Shown here: positions 18,306 to 25,971 of the stretch, piece after piece
Position numbering within the stretch: position 1 is the stretch's first letter
Layout: the number at the start of each line of letters is the position of its first letter
From: Dialister pneumosintes
GTDB taxonomy: Bacteria; Bacillota; Negativicutes; Veillonellales; Dialisteraceae
Direction of reading: 5' to 3'
DNA: 64,000 nt
NCBI RefSeq assembly: GCF_001717505.1
Contig: NZ_CP017037.1
Coordinates: 287,001 to 351,000 of the forward strand
Position numbers and translations under genes: made by a program
The notes under the pieces: model-generated
Databases searched by the model: none
What the model was told of the DNA's origin: nothing
What the model saw: only the letters and a program-made list of their open reading frames with translations

Positions 18306-18431
18306 GATAAAACCTCTTTAATAGTATAGTTAAGAAATAGATATTATGAAAAAAAGAATTTTCATGATATATTTATTTCATGTGTGAAAATAAGATGATA
18401 TTTATATCATTATGTATTGTGGAGGCTATAT

Positions 18432-19967
18432 ATGGACAGTATTTTTTATTTTATCGATTTGGTGGTTTCGATCATTGGTCCAGTTTCTGATTTCTTTTGG
18501 GAATTTCCGACTAATTTTGAATGGTATAGTTCCATTCCCGTTTTAGGAGAATTTTCTTTTTCTACATTTATTTTAGTAGGGTCCGGTATTTACTTCACAT
18601 TTAAATTACGTTTTATTCAAGTTGCTTGGTTTAAGAAAGGCGTAAAAATTTTAGCAAGAAAATATGAAGGTAATACGGGAATTTCTCCTTTGACCGCCTT
18701 TCTTTTAAGCTCCGGAATTCGTATAGGACCGGGAAATATTTTAGGTGTAACAGGAGCTATTGCTGTCGGAGGCCCCGGTGCTTTATTTTGGATGTGGGTA
18801 TCTGCATTTTTTGGAATGGCAACCTCCTATGTAGAAAGTACCTTGGCACAAATTTTTAAGGAACGCCGTGGTAATGAATTTATTGGAGGACTTCCTTATT
18901 ATGCCAAGACTCTTTGTAATAATAAGGCTTGGGTCGGTGTTATTGCGTCTAGTGCATATATTATGTACAGCTTATGTGGGATTCCGGTAGACAGCTTTAA
19001 TACTGTTACAGGGATTGCGTCTTTAACACGTATTATTACCGGTACAGATTTTTCAGTACAATCAGATGTTTATTATTACATTGCAGCTGTTGTTATTTTT
19101 TTAGTAGCATTAATGGCTTTTGGTGGCATTAAGCGAGTAACAAAAGCGTGTGATATTGTAGTTCCTATTATGACAAGCATATATATATTAACAGTTATTT
19201 CATTAATTTTGTACAATTATGAAAATGTTCCTTATTTCTTTCATGTGGTATTTGAAGGAGCATTTACACCGGATGCTATGTTTGGCGGGGCTTTAGGAAT
19301 TACTTTAGTACAGGGCGTAAAACGTGGATTGATGTCTAATGAAGCGGGGCAGGGTACGATTACTATGGCTGCCGGTGTTGCAGGGGCTAAGCATCCTTGT
19401 GAACAGGGACTTGTTGGTGCTGTAGGTGTATTTTTAGATACACATATTATTTGTACGATGACTGCTTTTATTATTATCATGGCACATCGGTATATGATAG
19501 ATCCGCAAGGATGGGAAGCGGCAGAAACATATTCTCGATTTTTAATGTCTATCAGTTCTATGACACCTGGTTTTTTAGAAACCGTTATCAGCTTTTTATT
19601 ATCACTTTGTTTCTCTATGTTTGCTTATACTTGTGTTATAGGTATGGTCACATTTTCAGAAATTTCTGCAAGACGTATTAGTGATAATCCTATATTTGTA
19701 ACGGCAATTAGAATTCTTTGCATTTTTGTTTCTGCGTTTGGGATTTTAAGTAGTATTGCAGGCTATGATTTAAGTCGTATGTGGGCATTTGAAGATTTAG
19801 GAAATATTGTAATTGTATATGTCAACATTCTAATGCTTCATATCGGATTTAAATATGTCAAACTTGCAACTAAGCATTTTGAGAGATATGGAAATGTTAA
19901 CTTTATATCAAGAGATGTTATTGGTATAGATACCCCTTATTGGAGAAAAGGTTCTGATATAGAGTAA
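18432..19967 (+). CDS. Sodium:alanine/glycine symporter, AGCS family
   Basis: This transporter has about 10-11 membrane helices and 511 residues. AGCS hallmarks include GSGIYFTFKLRFIQV, GPGNILGVTGAIAVGGPGALFWMW and a GVKRGLMSNEAGQGT motif near residue 295. I start at ATG 18432, seven bases after GGAGG; the in-frame TTG at 18417 would include that ribosome-binding site in the coding region. A 7-bp inverted repeat, ATGATAT/ATATCAT (18395-18410), lies just upstream and could be an operator. Confidence 0.9.
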   Translation: MDSIFYFIDLVVSIIGPVSDFFWEFPTNFEWYSSIPVLGEFSFSTFILVGSGIYFTFKLRFIQVAWFKKGVKILARKYEGNTGISPLTAFLLSSGIRIGPGNILGVTGAIAVGGPGALFWMWVSAFFGMATSYVESTLAQIFKERRGNEFIGGLPYYAKTLCNNKAWVGVIASSAYIMYSLCGIPVDSFNTVTGIASLTRIITGTDFSVQSDVYYYIAAVVIFLVALMAFGGIKRVTKACDIVVPIMTSIYILTVISLILYNYENVPYFFHVVFEGAFTPDAMFGGALGITLVQGVKRGLMSNEAGQGTITMAAGVAGAKHPCEQGLVGAVGVFLDTHIICTMTAFIIIMAHRYMIDPQGWEAAETYSRFLMSISSMTPGFLETVISFLLSLCFSMFAYTCVIGMVTFSEISARRISDNPIFVTAIRILCIFVSAFGILSSIAGYDLSRMWAFEDLGNIVIVYVNILMLHIGFKYVKLATKHFERYGNVNFISRDVIGIDTPYWRKGSDIE

Positions 19968-20000
19968 TTAGTATAGTTAAAATTTCAGGAGATGATAGTA

Positions 20001-20516
20001 ATGTCACAATATAATTTTGATGAATTAGTAAAAAAGGCAACTCATGGTAAAGATACATATTGTGATAAAACTACACCTATAAGTAAAACGGAAGCAATAA
20101 AAGATATTTTAAATTCTTATATTACTATTAACATATCAGATGGGCAGTCTATTGAAAACGGTGGACAATTTGAATATATTTTAAATTGTAAAGAACTTAC
20201 ATGGGAATGTATAAATTGGAGAATACCGGGAGAAAAGTGTAAAGGTACCCTTAATAAAACGGTTATAGACAATTTTGCAAAATCAGTAGCTTTTATTTTA
20301 CAATTACCGCAAAAGCAATTTATTACCAATACTAAGTCTTCCGGGGTAAATACCAATCCTTGGGATAGAAAAAAGTATGGACCGATTCAAAGATTATCTC
20401 GTTGTGAATTACGAATAGGAGACAAATTTTTACGTTTTGTACCGGAACAAGATAGTGATAGTCCTTTTTCGACTATTTATGCAGCTATATCTGAACTTAG
20501 AAATCATATTGGATAA
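20001..20516 (+). CDS. Hypothetical protein, 171 residues
   Basis: I do not recognise this family. The product is soluble and polar, with no signal peptide or membrane helix. It has a Cys-rich middle (YILNCKELTWECINWRIPGEKC) and ends SPFSTIYAAISELRNHIG. ATG 20001 is preferred over 19992 because AGGAG ends immediately before the latter and nine bases before the former. It follows the symporter gene after 33 bp and may be co-transcribed. It is the last gene before the integrated element. Confidence 0.7.
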   Translation: MSQYNFDELVKKATHGKDTYCDKTTPISKTEAIKDILNSYITINISDGQSIENGGQFEYILNCKELTWECINWRIPGEKCKGTLNKTVIDNFAKSVAFILQLPQKQFITNTKSSGVNTNPWDRKKYGPIQRLSRCELRIGDKFLRFVPEQDSDSPFSTIYAAISELRNHIG

Positions 20517-20522
20517 AATAAA

Positions 20523-20552
20523 AAGAGGAATTACTGAAATTCCTCTTTTTTA
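20523..20552 (+). terminator. Terminator after the hypothetical gene
   Basis: AAGAGGAATT (20523-20532) pairs with AATTCCTCTT (20538-20547) and is followed by T residues. Confidence 0.85.
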
Positions 20553-20576
20553 TTGCAATTAGCATTATATAAAAAT

Positions 20577-20607
20577 AAAAAGCCAAGAATAGATATTCTT
20601 GGCTTTT
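20577..20607. terminator. Second hairpin terminator near the element boundary
   Basis: A long perfect stem built on AAGCCAAGAATA and TATTCTTGGCTT ends in TTTT, with an A run on the other side. It probably ends leftward transcription coming from the integrase. Confidence 0.75.
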
Positions 20608-20627
20608 GCAAGTAATATTGTTTTGCA

Positions 20628-20645
20628 ATTACTTGTAGTACAATT
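20628..20645. repeat. Left attachment-site repeat of the element
   Basis: The 15 bases 20631-20645 match 27420-27434 at 14 positions, and over 18 bases the match is 16. On the minus strand the segment reads YIKLYYK and a stop, resembling the rpsD C-terminus YIVELYSK and a stop. It also forms the right arm of an 8-bp inverted repeat with 20609-20616. Confidence 0.75.
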
Positions 20646-20713
20646 TAATATATCGATTTATACGATAGTTACTGAATTAGATGATGGTTCGTCAATAAAA
20701 ACGGCAAAAATAA

Positions 20714-21778
20714 TTATAATATTTTTTCTATTAATACTGATGCATTTTTTCGCATATCATCAGTGTAGTGAATATAGTTGTTAATTACAGTTTCTACAGT
20801 GTCTCCTAATAAAGCGGATACTGTTTTTATATCTACATTGTTAGCAAGTAGCCTAGTTGCATAAGTGTGTCTTAACGAATGGAGGGAATATTTTTCTCCA
20901 ACGTGTTTTTTTATTTTGGAATTTAATTTTGGGGTGCTAGATGCTTTCATAAATACCCTAGAGTTATTAGGTATATCTTGTTTGATATTCTTCCAGTATA
21001 TAAATAAATTATTTAGTTTTGACGGAATAGGAATAATTCTATTTCCATATTTATTTTTTACAGGAGCAAACTTATGCAGATGATATTGTTTATTAACTGA
21101 TATAGTTGATTCGTCAAAATTAATATCTTCCCATGTAATTCCAAATATTTCACTTTTTCTTAATCCCGTTTTCATTGCAGTTAATATAAACATATCATCA
21201 ATATCCGTCTTATAATTAAGCGAAGATTCTAATTTAATATATAAATCATCATTAAGAGATAATTTCTTTTCTGTTCGTTTATCGGGGAATTGTGAAATAT
21301 GAACTGTTAAATCTTCGGTTAGTAGTTTATATTTCATTGCATGCTTAATTACTGATTTTAATATTCTAATAACTAAATTAGTAGTTCCTATAGATAATCT
21401 ACTTCTTACATCATCAATAGCTTTTTTTATATTGAGATAAGACAAATCAACTACTTTAATGTTGTGTAATAATTTAACTCGTTCAATAGATCTTTGATAA
21501 GAGATTATTGTTGTCTCAGATAAAGAGGATATTTTATCTTTTAAAAACACATTTAAAGCAAACTCAAGAAATGTCATATCAAGTAAATCCATATCATCTG
21601 TTAATGATATGGTAGATTCTATTTTATCCATCATTTCTCGTTGATAAGATTTAGCTTTAGCTTTTGTTTCAAAACCTTGTTTGCTTTTTTGCTTCCATTT
21701 TCTACCTACTTTATAAGACCCTATTAATTGGTATCCGTTGTCTTTTTTTCTTATTGTAAAGTTAATTTGTAATCCCAT
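20714..21778 (-). CDS. Tyrosine-type site-specific integrase
   Basis: The 354-residue protein follows the phage integrase layout: an AP2-like arm-binding N-terminus (FTIRKKDNGYQLIGSYKVGRKWKQKSK), a SAM-like core-binding domain (about 65-155) and a catalytic domain. The catalytic residues appear as TGLRKSEIFGI (Arg), HSLRHTYATR (His-x-x-Arg) and the terminal NNYIHYT (Tyr). AAGGAG lies five bases before the ATG. It adjoins the left repeat, as expected for an integrase next to its attachment site. Confidence 0.95.
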   Translation of the reverse strand: MGLQINFTIRKKDNGYQLIGSYKVGRKWKQKSKQGFETKAKAKSYQREMMDKIESTISLTDDMDLLDMTFLEFALNVFLKDKISSLSETTIISYQRSIERVKLLHNIKVVDLSYLNIKKAIDDVRSRLSIGTTNLVIRILKSVIKHAMKYKLLTEDLTVHISQFPDKRTEKKLSLNDDLYIKLESSLNYKTDIDDMFILTAMKTGLRKSEIFGITWEDINFDESTISVNKQYHLHKFAPVKNKYGNRIIPIPSKLNNLFIYWKNIKQDIPNNSRVFMKASSTPKLNSKIKKHVGEKYSLHSLRHTYATRLLANNVDIKTVSALLGDTVETVINNYIHYTDDMRKNASVLIEKIL

Positions 21779-21793
21779 ATATACTCCTTAATA

Positions 21794-21834
21794 AAAAGCT
21801 CGCATGTGATTGTCACATACGAGCCATTTTTTTA
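21794..21834. terminator. Terminator after the Abi_2 gene (repeat copy 1)
   Basis: On the minus strand GCTCGTATGTGA pairs with TCACATGCGAGC around a CAA loop, followed by TTTTT. A near-copy lies at 24011-24050. Confidence 0.85.
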
Positions 21835-22848
21835 TTGTTTAACTGTTTCACCGTATTTCTTGTGTAATTGTTTTAAAATGTTTTCATGAAGTCCCGTTAT
21901 TTCTCTTACAAAAACAGCTGCATCATTAGGAATATTTTTGCTAAGATTTCGTAATGACGTTTCTATTCCTTCATAATCAATTACAAACATTTTTGTTTGG
22001 TCAAAAAATACAGAAAGGCAAAGGATAGCAGCTAAAATATCGTCTTGTCCATATTGATATTGGTTTATCTTATCGTTGTAAGGAATATTTAGTTCTTGAT
22101 GAATTAAGAGTTGGGGTATCATAGATACTCTTGAAGCGCGTTGGTCCATTTTGTGGATATATAGTCGGTTATTATGAGCACACTTATTTCTTATGGATGT
22201 TAAATAATAAAGAATAGATATTAACTTTTTAGGTGTTAAATTAGGATTTATTTCTTTTGCAATAGTTTTTTGCATGTCATCCGGTAAATCATCATAAAAG
22301 TTACTCATTTTACCAAATTCCATAATGGTGTTTAAAACCCAAAGGGGGACTTGATTATAAGTATTCATAAAATGACATATAGCAGGATGTTTCTTTTCGT
22401 TTTGAAATTTAGATATACTTGTTTGTAATGTATTAATAAGTTTATTGACATGATATTGTTTTGATGGAGATTTGGTAAATGAGTTAGGAGTTAAATATTC
22501 CCAATGTGATGAACCAAAACGTAAAGAAAAATGAAGAGAAATAAGTGATTTTATTTGAGTTTCTACTGTAACTATACAATATAAAAGATTTTGTCTTAAT
22601 AGAGCATCAAAACGATATAATTCAACAATATGTTGTAATGATGTACCGTCTTTATAATAATCTTGCCCTAATTTATTTGATTTAACTTTATCTATAAATG
22701 GGTCTTTATATCCATTTATTAAGTTATAGTATCCATATTGCAGAAGTACTGTTTCGTATTGAGGAGGAACAATAATATTCCGTTTTTTTAGAATAGTTAA
22801 TTGTTCTGTTAATGTTGTAGGTTTAAGAATTGATTTTTTATTTTCCAT
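21832..22848 (-). CDS. Abi_2 (AbiD/AbiF-type) HEPN abortive-infection protein
   Basis: The 338-residue protein matches the Abi_2 family: an N-terminal LTEQLTILKKRNI segment, GYYNLINGYKDPF, a helical middle (ELYRFDALLRQNLL) and the HEPN ribonuclease motif RNKCAHN (Arg220-x4-His225). The ATG at 22848 is chosen because the longer open frame to 23013 reads through the upstream RNA gene. HEPN proteins of this type are phage-defence RNases or RNA-controlled toxins. Leftward in the element, it lies directly behind a promoter, small RNA and terminator. Toxin activity is inferred. Confidence 0.88.
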   Translation of the reverse strand: MENKKSILKPTTLTEQLTILKKRNIIVPPQYETVLLQYGYYNLINGYKDPFIDKVKSNKLGQDYYKDGTSLQHIVELYRFDALLRQNLLYCIVTVETQIKSLISLHFSLRFGSSHWEYLTPNSFTKSPSKQYHVNKLINTLQTSISKFQNEKKHPAICHFMNTYNQVPLWVLNTIMEFGKMSNFYDDLPDDMQKTIAKEINPNLTPKKLISILYYLTSIRNKCAHNNRLYIHKMDQRASRVSMIPQLLIHQELNIPYNDKINQYQYGQDDILAAILCLSVFFDQTKMFVIDYEGIETSLRNLSKNIPNDAAVFVREITGLHENILKQLHKKYGETVKQ

Positions 22849-22850
22849 GA

Positions 22851-22917
22851 TAAAAGCCCTAACACATTTCTGTATTAGGGCTTGGTCCGCTTTGTGCAAT
22901 ACGCCACGGCTCAATCT
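22851..22917 (-). ncRNA. Probable small structured RNA upstream of the Abi_2 gene (abiF-RNA-like)
   Basis: A promoter at 22924-22952 would start a transcript at about 22917. It runs some 67 bases and ends in a 12-bp stem (AGCCCTAATACA paired with TGTGTTAGGGCT, GAAA tetraloop) followed by TTTT, three bases before the Abi_2 ATG. A 5' hairpin CCGT/GCGG (22906-22909 with 22887-22890) is possible. A structured RNA called abiF has been described upstream of Abi_2 genes. The match to that class is by position and architecture only and was not tested with a covariance model. Confidence 0.6.
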
Positions 22918-22923
22918 ATGCTT

Positions 22924-22952
22924 ATAATACAGAAATTTTGCAAAAAAGTCAA
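22924..22952 (-). promoter_or_regulatory. Promoter of the small RNA
   Basis: On the minus strand TTGACT (22952-22947) and TATTAT (22929-22924) are separated by 17 bp. This is stronger than the other internal promoters of the leftward arm and lies immediately before the RNA. Confidence 0.7.
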
Positions 22953-22997
22953 ATGCATTAATAAAATATATAAGTTTATTAATTATTTTTACGGTTA

Positions 22998-23291
22998 TCA
23001 AATAAATTGCCAACCGTTTAATTCAGATACTAAAGAATTGAAAGCACGGATTAAATCATCTATACGGTCATTTGAACTTGATAGGTTATCTTCTAAGTCT
23101 AAAATTCTATTTTCACAATCTAATATACGACTATCATAAGTAGAAATATCTGTGGTAATTATTTGGTTCTTTTGAAGTATTTTAATTTCTGATTGTTGGT
23201 TCGAAACTACTATCGAAAGAGCAATTACTGCAACAGTACAGATTGCATTTAAAATTAGAGAAAGTGTAAGTTTATTTAGCTTGAAATTCAT
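22998..23291 (-). CDS. Small membrane-anchored coiled-coil protein, 97 residues
   Basis: One N-terminal membrane helix (about residues 8-29) is followed by a predicted coiled coil (SEIKILQKNQ, then SRILDCENRILDLEDNLSSSND). I do not recognise the family. It lies 15 bp behind the 213-residue membrane protein and just upstream of the Abi_2 RNA promoter, in the same orientation, so it may belong to the same cargo unit. Similar anchored coiled-coil proteins occur widely in phages, and no function can be assigned. Confidence 0.65.
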   Translation of the reverse strand: MNFKLNKLTLSLILNAICTVAVIALSIVVSNQQSEIKILQKNQIITTDISTYDSRILDCENRILDLEDNLSSSNDRIDDLIRAFNSLVSELNGWQFI

Positions 23292-23306
23292 AGTTAAGCA
23301 TATCCT

Positions 23307-23948
23307 TTATAAATTGTTAGATAAATTTTCTATTTCAGGGTTATATAATGATACAAATTGCGGAATTAATAAAAGAATATTAATTATCCAAAAGCATGTT
23401 ATTGCGTAATTTTCGTTTCCTGATATCAAAAATATAAACATTGAAGCAATTAAAGCTGTAACATTAGAATCTACAAAAACATTAATCAAACTTTGAGGGA
23501 AAAACAAATGAATCACCATAGATATAAAAAATAGTGGAACTGTTACAGAAAAAACAGAAGCGATACAAGCATAGGTAAAACTAACAGGGATGTTTAAAGA
23601 TAAAAACTCAAATATTTTTGACCAATAAAAAACGCATAGATTGGCAAACAATATATGTGCAATTGTGAACAAAAAACAAACAATTATCCTTTTGTTTTTT
23701 GCTAATAAATAATATTCAAAAGCCGAAAATAGTAAACTTAAAATAAATGGAATTATCATAAACTTTACAAAATGCGCGGAGCATACCACTACATCTATTA
23801 ATGTGCTTGAGCTATAGGAAAGCAAAGTCCAAGCGATAATTGCTAAAGGAGCTAAAATAACAATAAATGAATTTAAGCTATTAACTAAAAATGAACATGA
23901 CATAATAATCGATGTAGTAGTTAAAAACAATCTTTTTATAAACGACAT
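23307..23948 (-). CDS. Polytopic membrane protein, 213 residues, unknown
   Basis: The protein is almost entirely hydrophobic, with about six membrane helices and very few charged residues. It begins MSFIKRLFLTT and has no recognisable domain. AAGGAG seven bases before the ATG supports the start. It heads the leftward unit that continues with the 97-residue protein and the Abi_2 gene, and it is isolated from the ImmA/XRE unit by a terminator at 24011-24050. Confidence 0.65.
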   Translation of the reverse strand: MSFIKRLFLTTTSIIMSCSFLVNSLNSFIVILAPLAIIAWTLLSYSSSTLIDVVVCSAHFVKFMIIPFILSLLFSAFEYYLLAKNKRIIVCFLFTIAHILFANLCVFYWSKIFEFLSLNIPVSFTYACIASVFSVTVPLFFISMVIHLFFPQSLINVFVDSNVTALIASMFIFLISGNENYAITCFWIINILLLIPQFVSLYNPEIENLSNNL

Positions 23949-24010
23949 TTTTATCTCCTTAATAACTATATAATTTTAGCTAATACTGCAACTGCTAATC
24001 CTATTAAATT

Positions 24011-24050
24011 AAAAGCTCGCATGTATTGTCACATGACGAGACATTTTTTA
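24011..24050. terminator. Terminator after the XRE-ImmA unit (repeat copy 2)
   Basis: Inverted arms around ATTGT, with flanking A and T runs, closely resemble the terminator at 21794-21834 (shared AAAAGCTCGCATGT and ATTGTCACAT). Confidence 0.75.
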
Positions 24051-24106
24051 TTGCACACATTGAACTATCAACTAATAGTTGAATGTTGACAATATTAATC
24101 TCTATA

Positions 24107-24466
24107 TTATACAGCCACTGCTAATATAAACATTATAAATGAGTATATTCCAATGACACCGAAAACAAACTCTTGCTTTTCTTTAAACAACAGTGCTTTA
24201 TCATGATTAACAAATTCTTTGTGGGGTGTTCTTTGTGCAATATAAATTAATGTTAAATATGAATCTATTACATATAACATAAGGGATTTAGTATCGTGAA
24301 CTAACAACAAGTATATAAAAATACAGAAAAATATCCCCCAGTGAAGTAATATATATCCACTGCCTATCGTGCATTTCTCGCTAGGGGGTAGTTTAAATTC
24401 ATTCGGTATAAACAAAACACCCATAATTACAAAAATTATTAAAGCTGGAATTGTTATTAAATTCAT
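24107..24466 (-). CDS. Membrane protein, 119 residues, unknown
   Basis: Four hydrophobic stretches are visible (residues 4-19, 39-58, 64-80 and 100-119), separated by a charged loop (QRTPHKEFVNHDKALLFKEKQ). The ATG is separated by only three bases from the stop of the ImmA gene, so it belongs to the XRE-ImmA operon. I do not recognise the family. Small membrane partners are sometimes found next to ImmA-type repressor-control genes. Confidence 0.65.
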   Translation of the reverse strand: MNLITIPALIIFVIMGVLFIPNEFKLPPSEKCTIGSGYILLHWGIFFCIFIYLLLVHDTKSLMLYVIDSYLTLIYIAQRTPHKEFVNHDKALLFKEKQEFVFGVIGIYSFIMFILAVAV

Positions 24467-24469
24467 AAA

Positions 24470-24928
24470 TTACGCCCGCCTCATAAAACAGCTTTCTTTA
24501 CTAAATGTTTTTAACAACTCTAATGTATCTTTAAGTGTAAGTGTTTTCTCGCCCTTGATACTATCTATCATAGTAGGGTTGTTTCTTAGACACGTATGAG
24601 CTCTCAATAAAAAGGCAAATTTATTAGCTTCATACTCTTTTTTGTCTTGCTTAGATACAGATAGCTTATGTATATCAAATAAATGATAACCGCCTTTATG
24701 AAGTATCACGTGTCCTAATTCGTGAGCAAGAACAACACTACGTTGATTATTATCTAAATTCGAATGTATTAATATAATCTTTTTATTTAACACTTTAACT
24801 AATAATCCGTATGAGTCAATGCTATCTGTATGAACAACGGATATGTTCATAAATTTGCATAATTCATACGGGTTGTTTGTTTCATATTGTCTTACTATAT
24901 CCAATACTAAAGGATACATACGTTTCAT
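24470..24928 (-). CDS. ImmA/IrrE-family metallopeptidase
   Basis: This 152-residue zinc peptidase carries HELGH (in VVLAHELGHVILH, near residue 71) and a downstream EANKFAF glutamate motif. Family members cleave the XRE-type repressor of an integrated element to trigger induction. It is placed directly after an XRE regulator with a 2-bp gap, the classical ImmR/ImmA order, so the two likely form the lysogeny switch of the element. Confidence 0.9.
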   Translation of the reverse strand: MKRMYPLVLDIVRQYETNNPYELCKFMNISVVHTDSIDSYGLLVKVLNKKIILIHSNLDNNQRSVVLAHELGHVILHKGGYHLFDIHKLSVSKQDKKEYEANKFAFLLRAHTCLRNNPTMIDSIKGEKTLTLKDTLELLKTFSKESCFMRRA

Positions 24929-24930
24929 TA

Positions 24931-25281
24931 CTATTCCTCAAGAATTGTTTTTAATATATTTCTAATTTGTTTCTTTTCTTTATCGCTTAATTCTTTACCG
25001 CCATATGTCATATATGTAGCAGAAGAAAGAATATCTTCTATTTCTACTACATGTTTTTTTATCTTTGTAGATGGAGATTCCCACCCCATTATAACGGATG
25101 GAGAAACACCGTATAGTCTTGATAAAGATTCTATTTTATCAGAAGGAATGTTTGTAATTATATTGTTTTCGTATTTAAATAGCGTTTGTTTTGTAACACC
25201 TATATAAACGCCGACTTCTTCAAGGGTAAAACCTTTTTTAATTCTTAAATCTTTTAGAAGTTCGCCTCTATTAAAATTCAT
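24931..25281 (-). CDS. XRE-family repressor (ImmR-like)
   Basis: The N-terminal helix-turn-helix reads LKDLRIKKGFTLEEVGVYIG followed by VTKQTLFKYENN. The C-terminal part is short and would be the peptidase target. I start it at ATG 25281, behind AGGGGTG, which gives 116 residues; the open frame extends 28 codons further upstream through the operator region. Two perfect 14-bp tandem repeats at 25301-25328 lie just upstream and are the likely binding sites. Confidence 0.9.
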   Translation of the reverse strand: MNFNRGELLKDLRIKKGFTLEEVGVYIGVTKQTLFKYENNIITNIPSDKIESLSRLYGVSPSVIMGWESPSTKIKKHVVEIEDILSSATYMTYGGKELSDKEKKQIRNILKTILEE

Positions 25282-25300
25282 TATAAACACCCCTACATAT

Positions 25301-25328
25301 AATATATATCCTTTAATATATATCCTTT
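25301..25328. promoter_or_regulatory. Tandem operator repeats of the XRE repressor
   Basis: AATATATATCCTTT is repeated perfectly twice, end to end, 20 bases upstream of the repressor start and between the divergent arms of the element. Confidence 0.6.
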
Positions 25329-25373
25329 GAACTTCAAAAGCAACAAAAAAATATAAAAATAACACAAAAGTGA

Positions 25374-25919
25374 CTTGACAAGTTACAAATATCTGAAGAA
25401 AAACTGCCGGCTAAGTACCAGTATGGAAACAATACCAGTTATGTTGCTAGAAAGGTAGGAGAACTTACTAATTTAATCCCTAGAAAAATAGATAATGCTA
25501 TTTATGAATATACAGGGGGAATGGGAAAGTTAACTAATGAACTTATTGACGGTGTGATGGGTTTATCTGAAACAAGACCGGCTAAGAAATTTTCCGAATA
25601 TCCGGTTATTCGAAGGTTTTTAGCAACTCCGTATAAGTCTAGCAATTCAGAGCAAATAATAAGAGGTGCGTATGAAGAACAGGAGAAATTATATAATGCA
25701 TTTAAACTGACAGGAGAAAAATCAGAATCACTAGATTTAAGAAAATATACTCAATATAAAAATGCGGTGAACGCTTTAGGACGTGTTTATAAAGCAGAAA
25801 AGATAGTTATTAATGACAAAACTATGACACCAGATCAGAAAAGACAGATATTGGATGAGTTAAACAAATCAAGAGTTAACATCTCAAGAAGAGCGTTAGG
25901 ACGTAGTCGAGTGCAATAA
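25374..25919 (+). pseudogene. 5'-truncated phage structural/polyvalent protein (LPD38-like C-terminus)
   Basis: The frame opens right after a stop at 25371 with no start codon before ATG 25521, yet the untranslated-looking part encodes family-like sequence (EEKLPAKYQYGNNTSYVARK, then LTNLIPRKIDNAIYEYTGG). This pattern resembles the C-terminal LPD38 domain of very large phage proteins. The remaining 3' part reads LSETRPAKKFSEYPVIRRFL and onward. A large gene has therefore lost its 5' end, and the junction lies near 25371. A product from ATG 25521 (132 residues) is possible but probably meaningless. Confidence 0.65.
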
Positions 25920-25923
25920 AAGA

Positions 25924-25950
25924 AAGCCTACTATTATAGTAGGCTTTTGT
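25924..25950 (+). terminator. Terminator after the truncated phage gene
   Basis: Ten-base arms AAGCCTACTA and TAGTAGGCTT with a TTA loop, followed by TT and preceded by A residues. Confidence 0.85.
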
Positions 25951-25971
25951 ATTTTAAGAAAGGAATTAATT

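Noticed and set aside
20599-20784. 61-residue plus-strand frame at the left element boundary
   Set aside because: It runs across the attachment repeat and into the antisense of the integrase gene, without a ribosome-binding site.
22849-23013. N-terminal extension of the Abi_2 frame by 55 residues
   Set aside because: It translates the promoter and small RNA, matches nothing of the Abi_2 family and overlaps the neighbouring gene. The ATG at 22848 fits the family start.
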